Origin: Deltaproteobacteria bacterium
GTDB lineage: Bacteria; Desulfobacterota; Desulfobaccia; Desulfobaccales; 0-14-0-80-60-11
NCBI GenBank assembly: GCA_019308625.1
Contig: JAFDHU010000073.1
Span: 1 to 6,790, forward strand
DNA: 6,790 bases
Reading direction: 5' to 3'
Both the position numbers and the translations under genes were made by a program. Positions within the stretch are counted from its first letter, which is position 1. Each line of letters begins with the position of its first letter. Of the stretch, positions 1 to 5,260 are shown one piece after another. Below the pieces are notes generated by a model that saw nothing but the letters and a program-made list of their open reading frames with translations, was not told the origin of the DNA and did not search any database.

Positions 1-849
1 CCGGCCATGGTCCTGGTCTTCGCCGGCCTGCTGGATGCCGGCGACGAGGTACTCCTCACCGACCCCCACTACGCCTGCTACCCCAACTTCCTCCGTCTGG
101 TGGACGCGGTGCCCCGCTATGTGCCGGTGAAGGAGGAGGAGGGCTTTCAGTTCCGGCCCGAGGAGCTGGCCGCGTTTCTTACCCCCCGCACCAAGGCCAT
201 TATCATCAACTCCCCGGCCAACCCCACCGGCACCCTGCTGTCGGCGGAGCGCATGGCCCAACTGGCCGAGCTGGGCCCTTATATCGTGTCCGACGAAATC
301 TACCACGGCCTGGTTTATGAAGGCAAAGAGCACTGCATCCTGGAGTTCACCGACCGGGCCTTTGTCATTAACGGCTTCTCCAAGCTTTACGCCATGACCG
401 GCTGGCGCCTGGGATATCTCATTGCCCCTCCGGCCTTTGTGCGGCCCCTCCAGAAACTCATGCAAAATTTCTTCATCTCCGCCAATCCCTTTGTGCAGCG
501 GGCGGGCATCGCCGCCCTCACCCAGGCCGCGCCGGACATCGCCCGCATGCGGGAGATCTACGACGAGCGCCGCCGGTTCCTTTTGGCCGGGCTGGAAAAA
601 CTGGGCTTCCGCATCCCGGTGCCCCCCACCGGAGCCTTCTATGTATTCGTCAATGCCCGCCACCTGTCTTCAGATTCATACGCTTTGGCCTTTGACATCC
701 TGGAGAAGGCCAAGGTGGGGGTCACCCCCGGCATTGACTTCGGCCAGGGCGGTGAGGGCTATCTGAGATTTTCCTATGCCAACTCCTTGGAAAATCTGGC
801 CGAAGCCTTAATAAGGCTGGAAAGGTATCTTGGGGGACATCCGGATTGA
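1..849 (+). CDS. PLP-dependent class I/II aminotransferase (5' truncated)
   Basis: This is the C-terminal 282 residues of a fold-type I pyridoxal-phosphate aminotransferase of the aspartate aminotransferase superfamily. Such cytosolic enzymes swap an amino group between an amino acid and a 2-oxo acid. The frame is open from base 1 and family members are usually 380-400 residues, so about 100 N-terminal residues lie outside the window; the ATG at base 7 is internal. Counting from the first visible codon, the family signatures appear in order: SPANPTG with the cofactor-ring Asn at 74, SDEIY with Asp98 and Tyr101, FSKLYAMTGWRLGY with Schiff-base Lys128, and LRFSYA with the carboxylate-binding Arg256. 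All expected catalytic residues of this part are present. The gene ends in TGA and faces the convergent NYN-domain gene. The substrate cannot be told from this fragment: aspartate, alanine, aromatic and diaminopimelate aminotransferases look alike here. The family call is secure, the specificity is unknown. Confidence 0.93.
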   Translation, partial: PAMVLVFAGLLDAGDEVLLTDPHYACYPNFLRLVDAVPRYVPVKEEEGFQFRPEELAAFLTPRTKAIIINSPANPTGTLLSAERMAQLAELGPYIVSDEIYHGLVYEGKEHCILEFTDRAFVINGFSKLYAMTGWRLGYLIAPPAFVRPLQKLMQNFFISANPFVQRAGIAALTQAAPDIARMREIYDERRRFLLAGLEKLGFRIPVPPTGAFYVFVNARHLSSDSYALAFDILEKAKVGVTPGIDFGQGGEGYLRFSYANSLENLAEALIRLERYLGGHPD

Positions 850-889
850 ACGGCCGTTCCCTTATAGATTGAGATTGTTGCAAATAATG

Positions 890-938
890 TTTGGGAGAGG
901 GGGCCAGGGGTCACGGACCCCTGCCTCCCTCTCCCAAA
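890..938. repeat. Long palindrome 1 (12 bp + 8 bp stem)
   Basis: The arms TTTGGGAGAGGG (890-901) and CCCTCTCCCAAA (927-938) are perfect reverse complements. Inside them CAGGGGTC (905-912) pairs perfectly with GACCCCTG (916-923) across a three-base ACG loop. Only a three-base internal loop (GGC opposite CCT) separates the two stems, so the whole 49-base element folds into one long hairpin on either strand. The plus strand continues CCCACT, with no T-run. On the minus strand the stem is followed by the moderately T-rich CATTATTTG. It could be a bidirectional terminator or a copy of a dispersed palindromic repeat. Confidence 0.75.
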
Positions 939-946
939 CCCACTCC

Positions 947-971
947 CCCAACCCCGCATCGGGGGGTTGGG
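947..971. repeat. Palindrome 2 (9 bp stem)
   Basis: CCCAACCCC (947-955) and GGGGTTGGG (963-971) are perfect reverse complements around a seven-base loop, GCATCGG. It begins eight bases after palindrome 1 ends and is followed six bases later by palindrome 3, so the three form a cluster. No T-run follows on either strand. Confidence 0.65.
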
Positions 972-976
972 AGGGG

Positions 977-1030
977 AGCTTGAGGGGAAGGCGGGGGGCC
1001 GTTGGCCCCCCGGCCCTTCCCTCAATAGCT
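977..1030. repeat. Long palindrome 3 (imperfect, about 24 bp paired)
   Basis: The core is CGGGGGGCC (992-1000) against GGCCCCCCG (1004-1012), nine perfect pairs with a GTT loop. It is extended by AAGG/CCTT (988-991 with 1015-1018) and the outer arms around TTGAGGG (980-986) and CCCTCAA (1019-1025), with one or two bulged bases. AGC (977-979) and GCT (1028-1030) can close the base. On the plus strand the stem is followed by TTT and then CGC, so it may help end aminotransferase transcription, but the T-run is too short to call a classical intrinsic terminator with confidence. Confidence 0.65.
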
Positions 1031-1060
1031 TTTCGCAACGGTCTCCGTTTCCCCCGAGTG

Positions 1061-1576
1061 CTACAGCTTTTTCAGGCGCTGCCGGCGGCGGCGCTCCGGT
1101 TTGGAGAGGCGCCGGGCCGGCCCTTTTTTTCTGGTGCCCCGGCGGGGCCGGTCCTCTTCTTCCTCGGGGAATTCCTTGGAGGTCCCACTCAGGCAAACAT
1201 TGTCAAAATCTCCGGCTTCCAGCCAGTCGGCTCCCACCCGCTGGGCATACTCCTGCAGCTCCCGGTCCGAACTGACCACCAGGGCCCGCTGCCGCTCCCG
1301 GGCCAGCAGGCGCTTGATCACCTCATCGGCCCGCTCTCCCCGGCGGGAGAAAATTACGGTTATGCCCTGAAACTGGTCCCGGGTCTCTTTGAGGTCCCCG
1401 CTCTGCCAGCCGTCAAAGACCACGGTGAGGCGGTGCTGCGGCCGCCGGCGGCGATAAGCCGCCAGAGCCTCCAGCAGGGCCTCCCGTCCCGCCTCCAGGT
1501 CCACAGCGTCCAGGAGGCTGAGGGTGGGGCATTGGCGAATGAGATTGTAGCCGTCAATTATCAGATGAATGGCCAT
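1061..1576 (-). CDS. yacP: YacP/Rae1-like NYN-domain ribonuclease
   Basis: This 171-residue protein belongs to the YacP-like NYN family (formerly DUF901), a PIN-related nuclease fold. In Bacillus subtilis YacP (Rae1) is a ribosome-associated endoribonuclease; the role here is inferred from family membership. The domain spans about residues 2-128. IIDGYNLI supplies Asp8 and Asn11, VVFDGW supplies Asp55, ERADEVI supplies Asp84, and VVSSDRELQEYA supplies Asp104, which together make the acidic metal site typical of PIN/NYN folds. After about residue 134 the protein becomes a low-complexity tail, first acidic (EFPEEEED) and then strongly Arg/Lys-rich to the end, which could bind rRNA or mRNA. ATG at 1576 is preceded by GAGG at 1582-1585 with five bases of spacing, supporting this start. 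It stands alone on the minus strand, divergent from the L,D-transpeptidase and convergent with the aminotransferase. The family call is strong; ribosome association is a guess. Confidence 0.9.
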   Translation of the reverse strand: MAIHLIIDGYNLIRQCPTLSLLDAVDLEAGREALLEALAAYRRRRPQHRLTVVFDGWQSGDLKETRDQFQGITVIFSRRGERADEVIKRLLARERQRALVVSSDRELQEYAQRVGADWLEAGDFDNVCLSGTSKEFPEEEEDRPRRGTRKKGPARRLSKPERRRRQRLKKL

Positions 1577-1581
1577 GGTCG

Positions 1582-1585
1582 CCTC
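1582..1585 (-). promoter_or_regulatory. Ribosome binding site of the NYN-domain gene
   Basis: On the minus strand GAGG lies five bases upstream of the ATG at 1576. No better start with a Shine-Dalgarno sequence is seen nearby, and the protein opens directly with the conserved first beta strand (HLIIDGYN), as expected for this family. Confidence 0.55.
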
Positions 1586-1635
1586 AAAGACCGCCGCGCC
1601 CGGCGCTCCAATGCAGTGGCACCTTTCACCGACGG

Positions 1636-1664
1636 TTGCATCTTGGCCACATCTCTGCTATGGT
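1636..1664 (+). promoter_or_regulatory. Possible sigma70-type promoter for the L,D-transpeptidase gene
   Basis: TTGCAT (1636-1641) and TATGGT (1659-1664) are separated by exactly 17 bases. The -10 box matches the consensus at four of six positions, the -35 box only at its leading TTG. It would start transcription about 35 bases before the ATG at 1706, a sensible distance inside the divergent intergenic region. This is a pattern match only. No equally good minus-strand promoter for the NYN gene was found here. Confidence 0.35.
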
Positions 1665-1692
1665 GCCTTAAGTTACGCCGGATATCAAAGGG

Positions 1693-1697
1693 GGAGG
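1693..1697 (+). promoter_or_regulatory. Ribosome binding site of the L,D-transpeptidase
   Basis: GGAGG at 1693-1697, within a longer run of G, is a near-perfect Shine-Dalgarno sequence eight bases before the ATG at 1706. It fixes the start: the same frame stays open far upstream to 830, but that extension runs through the NYN gene on the other strand and would bury the lipoprotein signal peptide. Confidence 0.8.
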
Positions 1698-1705
1698 TTG
1701 ATCCA

Positions 1706-2344
1706 ATGCGTAACTTGGTGAACTGCTGTGTTTTGGGCCTGCTGGCCTTGACTCTGGCCGGCTGCGGCGCCGGCAGAGTGAAACTTGCCGACCAAACCGT
1801 CAAACAGCCCCTGCCCATCCTGCCAGCAGAGCCCGCCTATCTGACCGCTGAACAGCAACTGGTCAAACAGGCCCTGGACCAAAACGGCTACGGACACCGG
1901 GGGCCCAAACCCACGGTCATTGTGATTCACAAAAAAACCCGCAAACTGACCGTTTATCGGGGGCTGACGCCCCTGAAGACCTACCCGGTGGTATTGGGAC
2001 GCAATCCCCGGGCCGACAAGCTGCGCCAGGGAGACCTTTGCACCCCCGAGGGGGTCTACCGGGTGGTCACCAAGTTTGAGCATCCCCGCTGGTCCAAGTT
2101 TATCTTGCTGGACTATCCCAACACTCAGAACTGGCTCAAGTTCTCCCGGGCCAAGCGCCGGGGGCTCATCCCCTATGACGCGGACATCGGCGGCCAAATC
2201 GGCATCCACGGCACCGACGACCCCCTGAAGAACCTGTCCGGTGAGAACTGGACCTGGGGTTGCATCTCCATGTTCAACCATCACATTGAAGAAATTTTTC
2301 CCCTGGTAAACGAAAAGACCCTTATCGTTATCACCAAAAATTAG
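1706..2344 (+). CDS. Lipoprotein L,D-transpeptidase (YkuD domain)
   Basis: This 212-residue protein is a predicted envelope lipoprotein with an L,D-transpeptidase (YkuD/ErfK) catalytic domain. The family makes 3-3 peptidoglycan cross-links, attaches proteins such as Braun lipoprotein to the wall, or cleaves such bonds. Residues 1-19 form a signal peptide ending in the lipobox LAG before Cys20, the predicted lipidated residue. Residues 21-65 are a linker, and the catalytic domain runs from about 69 to 210: TVIVIHKKTRKLTVYRG opens the fold, LCTPEGVYRV is the conserved TPxG segment at about 111-120, IHGT carries His168, and TWGCISM carries the nucleophile Cys186. The usual S/T-H-G-C-x-R segment reads T-W-G-C-I-S, so the second His and the Arg are replaced. 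The domain is otherwise intact, so activity is plausible. The residue after Cys20 is Gly, not Asp, so outer-membrane sorting would be expected if enterobacterial Lol rules apply. The gene is monocistronic and convergent with the protease operon. Confidence 0.92.
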   Translation: MRNLVNCCVLGLLALTLAGCGAGRVKLADQTVKQPLPILPAEPAYLTAEQQLVKQALDQNGYGHRGPKPTVIVIHKKTRKLTVYRGLTPLKTYPVVLGRNPRADKLRQGDLCTPEGVYRVVTKFEHPRWSKFILLDYPNTQNWLKFSRAKRRGLIPYDADIGGQIGIHGTDDPLKNLSGENWTWGCISMFNHHIEEIFPLVNEKTLIVITKN

Positions 2345-2368
2345 TGTTTCGCTCACCGGGAAAACCAC

Positions 2369-2402
2369 AGGGCCGCCCGGCCTCATCCGGTCAGACGGCC
2401 CT
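2369..2402. terminator. Hairpin between convergent genes, probable terminator
   Basis: AGGGCCG (2369-2375) and CGGCCCT (2396-2402) are perfect reverse complements. An inner CCGG/CCGG stem (2377-2380 with 2387-2390) is also possible. The hairpin sits midway in the 80-base gap between the stops of the L,D-transpeptidase (2344) and the HtrA gene (2425). On the minus strand it is followed by GTGGTTTTCC, an imperfect T-tract, which suits termination of the protease operon. On the plus strand no T-run follows directly. Confidence 0.45.
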
Positions 2403-2424
2403 ATGAGTGACGGGATTTGTGGGT

Positions 2425-3855
2425 TTATTCTTTGGGGATTTCCAGGCTGATGTACAAGGTGTGGCCGGCCCGCCGGATGAGCAGACGCACGTAGGAGCCC
2501 CGCGGCTGTTGCCGCAGTAGCCTCTGAAACTGGCCCACCGAAGTCACCTTGCGGCCGTTGAATTCCAGGATCACATCCCCGGGGCGGATGCCTGCCTCCA
2601 TGGCGGAAGAACCGGGGACCACCCGCATCACCACCACCCCCCGCCGTTCCTTGAGGCCGAACCGCCGGGCCAGCTCCGGGGTAAGGTCCTCCACCATCAG
2701 CCCCACAGTGCTTTCCTCGCCCCGCTCTTCGGGCCCCCTGGCCTGGCGCTCCTCCTTGAGCTCGGTCACGGTAAGGGAGAAGGTCTTTTCCTTGCCGTCC
2801 CGGAGCACGGTCACCGTCACCCTGGTGCCCGGCGGGGTGGCCGCCACCAGCCGGGGCAGTTCGTTCATTTCCTTGATGGGAGTGCCATTGAAATCAACGA
2901 TGATATCCCCCCGCTTAATGCCAGCCTTTTCTGCCGGAGAGCCGGGATTGACCTCGGCCACCAGCGCTCCCCGGGGTTCGGCCAGGCCAAAGGACTTGGC
3001 CAGCTCCGGAGTAACCGTCTGCACCAGCACCCCCAGCATACCGCGGGTAACCTTGCCCTTCTCCTCCAGTTGGGGGATGATGGTCTTGGCCAGATTGCTG
3101 GGGATGGCGAAGCCGATTCCCTGACCAGTGGCCACAATGGCCGTGTTGATGCCCACCACCTCTCCCTTGAGGTTTATCAACGGCCCGCCGCTGTTGCCCG
3201 GGTTGATGGCCGCATCGGTCTGCAGGAAATTGTCATAGGGGCCGGCGCCGATCACCCGTCCCTTGGCGCTGATGATTCCCTGGGTAACGGTGTGCCCCAA
3301 CCCGAAGGGATTGCCCACCGCCACCACCCAGTCCCCCACCCGGATGGCATCGGAGTCCCCCAGGGTAAGATAGGGGAAGGGCCCCTGGCCCTTGATCTGC
3401 AGGAGGGCCAGGTCGGTCTTGGGGTCCCGGCCCTTGACCTCCGCCCGGTACTCCTTGCCCCCGGCCAGCTTCACTTTGATCTTATCGGCGCCTTCAATCA
3501 CGTGGTTGTTGGTGATTACCAGCCCTTTGGGGTCAATGATGAAGCCTGAACCCAGGGAGCGCTGCTTGAAATGTTTGGGAATGTCACCGAAGAATTTTTC
3601 AAAGAACTCCTTGAAGGGGTCGCGGGGTCCGAAAGGCATGGGTCCGAAGAACTCCCTTATCCGCTCCCGGCCTTTGACCATCCTTTCGGTGAAGATGTTG
3701 ACCACTGCAGGCGAATCCTTTTCGGCGATGTCCGCAAAAGTCTCCGGGATCAAGCCCGCCTGAGTGCACCGGATGGGTGACAGGGCCTGGGCCGCGGCCA
3801 GGAGGGCCACCACCAATATCCCGGCAATGGCCAGATTAAGGCTGCTTCGCTTCAT
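2425..3855 (-). CDS. htrA: Periplasmic HtrA/DegQ/MucD-type serine protease with two PDZ domains
   Basis: This 476-residue protein is a Do-family trypsin-like protease, a periplasmic enzyme that degrades misfolded envelope proteins. Residues 1 to about 25 are a Sec signal peptide. The protease domain spans about 40-265, with catalytic His118 (NNHVI), Asp148 (KTDLALL) and Ser222 (GNSGGPL) all present. GAL-VAEV with AGIKRGDII marks the first PDZ domain (about 270-365). After a charged linker (about 366-382) GVVVMRVV with AGIRPGDVI marks the second (about 383-474). The LA-loop region before the catalytic His is short and Phe/Pro-rich (FFGPMPFGPRDPF), and total length matches DegQ/MucD better than DegP. 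I chose ATG at 3855, not the open-frame ATG at 3897, because AAGGAG lies seven bases upstream (3863-3868) and because the 14 extra residues (rich in Arg and Pro) would precede a normal signal peptide. The start overlaps the end of M16 subunit B by 20 bases, indicating translational coupling. It is the last gene of the operon. Confidence 0.96.
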   Translation of the reverse strand: MKRSSLNLAIAGILVVALLAAAQALSPIRCTQAGLIPETFADIAEKDSPAVVNIFTERMVKGRERIREFFGPMPFGPRDPFKEFFEKFFGDIPKHFKQRSLGSGFIIDPKGLVITNNHVIEGADKIKVKLAGGKEYRAEVKGRDPKTDLALLQIKGQGPFPYLTLGDSDAIRVGDWVVAVGNPFGLGHTVTQGIISAKGRVIGAGPYDNFLQTDAAINPGNSGGPLINLKGEVVGINTAIVATGQGIGFAIPSNLAKTIIPQLEEKGKVTRGMLGVLVQTVTPELAKSFGLAEPRGALVAEVNPGSPAEKAGIKRGDIIVDFNGTPIKEMNELPRLVAATPPGTRVTVTVLRDGKEKTFSLTVTELKEERQARGPEERGEESTVGLMVEDLTPELARRFGLKERRGVVVMRVVPGSSAMEAGIRPGDVILEFNGRKVTSVGQFQRLLRQQPRGSYVRLLIRRAGHTLYISLEIPKE

Positions 3856-5239
3856 CTTTCTTCTCCTTTTCGGTCTGCGAAAGCTTGGTTGGGGCAAACT
3901 GGGGCATTTTGTCCTGATTCCCCACCACCACCAAGAGGTACTTGTCCGGGTGCAGATATTTCTTGGCCACCCGTTGGATATCCGCGGGGGCGAGGTTTTT
4001 TACCAGTTCAGGGTAACGTTGCGGATAATCCAGACCCAGCCCGTAAAATTCCACATAACTTAACAAGGCGGCTCTTTTGCCCAGGGAATCCATTTTCCGG
4101 GGGAAACTGCCGATAAAAAAGGATTTGGCGTCCTGAAGTTCTTTGGGGGAGACCGGCTGGGTCCGGATGCGCTTCACTTCCCGGATGACCTGGGCCAGCG
4201 CCTCCCCGGCGCTGGCATTTTTGGTCTCCAGCATCACAGCAAAGGGACCGGGGAACAGGCCGGGATCAAAAGTGCTTCCCACACTGTAGGCCAGTCCCCG
4301 GGTTTCCCGGATATTGTCCATCAGACGGGAGGCGAACCCGCCGCCTCCCAGAATATAGTTCATGACCTGAAAGGCGTAAAAGTCAGGGTTGTCCCGGGCA
4401 ATCCCCACATGGCCCCAGATCATGTTGGCCTGGGTTATATCTTTATTGATTACCAGGACCTCGGGGTTGTTAAGAGGCGGGAGCGGAGGAAGCTTGAGCT
4501 CCGGGATGGGAGCTTGTTTCCAGGAGCCGAAGACCTCCCTGACCATTCTCTCCGCCTCCTGCCGGGACAAATCCCCCACCACCGTGACAATAGCGTTGTT
4601 GGGCCGGTAATAGGTGCGGTAGAACTGCACCAGGTCCTTCCGGTTGATGGCCTTGAGCCCTGCAGGTGTGCCCTTGGGCGGATGGGCATAAGGGTGGTCG
4701 CCGTAGAGGCGCCGGCAGAAGGCCCGGGAGGCCACGATGCCCGGCTCATCTTCGTCGCTTTTGAAGGAGGCCAGCAACTGGGAGACTTTGCGCCGCATCT
4801 CTTTGGGGGAGAAAGCCGGATGGTACAGCACATCCTCAAGTAAATCCAGGCCGGCGGCCAGGTCTTTTTTGAGCACCATCAGGCTCAACAGGGAGAAATC
4901 ATCGGACCCTCGGGAGGTCATCCGAGCCCCGATAAAATCCAGCTCTTGGGCAATCTGAGTGGCACTGCGCTTTTTGGTCCCCTGGAGCAGTAGCAGGGCG
5001 GTGAGGTTGGCCAAGCCCTCCTTACCCGGAGGGTCGCGCAGCACCCCAGCCTTGATCATCACCTGAATAACCACCACGGGCAGGCTGTGCTGTTCAGAGA
5101 AGAGCCATACCAACCCGTTGGGCAGCTCTCCCTTCACCCCCAGGACCGGATAGGGTTCGGCGGCCGGGGCGGCGCTGACCGCCAGAAAGACTCCCAAAAG
5201 CAGCCATACCAGCAGGTGAAATCGTCTCAGTCTTGCCAT
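3836..5239 (-). CDS. M16 peptidase-family subunit B, zinc site lost, R/Y segment kept
   Basis: This 467-residue protein has the M16B architecture: two homologous halves after a Sec signal peptide (about 1-27, ending APAA before Glu28). The N-terminal half begins near PNGLVWLF (40-47). The inverted zinc motif HxxEH should fall in GLANLTALLLLQGT, but His, Glu and His are replaced by Asn78, Ala81 and Leu82, and the distal zinc-binding Glu aligns with Ala157, so it cannot bind zinc in the usual way. YYRPNNAIVTVVGD (210-223) is the conserved end of the first half. The second half has the GGGGFASRL and RETRGLAYSV segments (298-320), the Arg/Tyr region that holds substrate in M16 enzymes. It is inferred to be the non-catalytic partner of the adjacent subunit A in the periplasm. 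The start is 21 bases after subunit A's stop; GGAGGG (5254-5259) is 14 bases away, longer than usual, so translation may depend on coupling. The Lys/Glu-rich tail (about 450-467) overlaps the htrA start. Confidence 0.92.
   Translation of the reverse strand: MARLRRFHLLVWLLLGVFLAVSAAPAAEPYPVLGVKGELPNGLVWLFSEQHSLPVVVIQVMIKAGVLRDPPGKEGLANLTALLLLQGTKKRSATQIAQELDFIGARMTSRGSDDFSLLSLMVLKKDLAAGLDLLEDVLYHPAFSPKEMRRKVSQLLASFKSDEDEPGIVASRAFCRRLYGDHPYAHPPKGTPAGLKAINRKDLVQFYRTYYRPNNAIVTVVGDLSRQEAERMVREVFGSWKQAPIPELKLPPLPPLNNPEVLVINKDITQANMIWGHVGIARDNPDFYAFQVMNYILGGGGFASRLMDNIRETRGLAYSVGSTFDPGLFPGPFAVMLETKNASAGEALAQVIREVKRIRTQPVSPKELQDAKSFFIGSFPRKMDSLGKRAALLSYVEFYGLGLDYPQRYPELVKNLAPADIQRVAKKYLHPDKYLLVVVGNQDKMPQFAPTKLSQTEKEKKDEAKQP
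3863..3868 (-). promoter_or_regulatory. Ribosome binding site of htrA, inside the preceding gene
   Basis: On the minus strand AAGGAG precedes the ATG at 3855 by seven bases. It lies within the last codons of M16 subunit B (the Glu/Lys-rich tail), so ribosomes finishing subunit B pass over it. It decides the start in favour of 3855 over 3897. Confidence 0.75.
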
Positions 5240-5260
5240 TTTCCGAAAAGCAGCCCTCCG

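Larger units (their letters stand above)
850..1060. other. Gene-free convergent intergenic region rich in palindromes
   Basis: This gap of 211 bases separates the ends of the aminotransferase (plus) and the NYN-domain gene (minus). Open frames cross it on both strands but lack a ribosome binding site and recognisable protein sequence, so I call it non-coding. It begins with about 40 ordinary bases, then holds three back-to-back palindromes (890-938, 947-971, 977-1030, listed separately) and a small fourth stem, AACGG/CCGTT, at 1037-1049. None is followed by a clean run of T on either strand. The likely role is bidirectional transcription termination or RNA 3'-end protection; a dispersed REP/BIME-type repeat is the alternative. 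Confidence 0.7.

Noticed and set aside
890..1030. CRISPR array
   Set aside because: The three palindromes differ in sequence and there are no equal repeats with uniform spacers or cas genes.
774..1196. Minus-strand open frame across the aminotransferase end and palindromes
   Set aside because: Its composition is Pro/Gly/Arg-rich with no family resemblance, it overlaps three better-supported features, and it is explained by GC-rich sequence lacking stops.
1617..1641. Possible sigma54 promoter (TGGCAC followed by TTGCAT)
   Set aside because: The GG and GC elements are 20 bases apart, twice the fixed spacing that sigma54 requires.
830..1705. In-frame upstream extension of the L,D-transpeptidase by 292 residues
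   Set aside because: It crosses the palindrome cluster and the antisense of the NYN gene, is low-complexity Pro/Gly/Leu-rich, and would put an internal lipoprotein signal peptide behind it. The GGAGG at 1693-1697 fixes the start at 1706.
2549..3763. Several plus-strand open frames opposite htrA
   Set aside because: They are antisense of a fully conserved protease gene, Ser/Pro/Arg-rich, and lack ribosome binding sites.
3766..3855. HtrA as a lipoprotein through Cys30
   Set aside because: The preceding residues PIR do not form a lipobox and the cysteine lies beyond the hydrophobic segment.
3856..3897. Longer start for htrA at 3897
   Set aside because: It adds 14 Arg/Pro-rich residues in front of a complete signal peptide and lacks the good ribosome binding site that the ATG at 3855 has.
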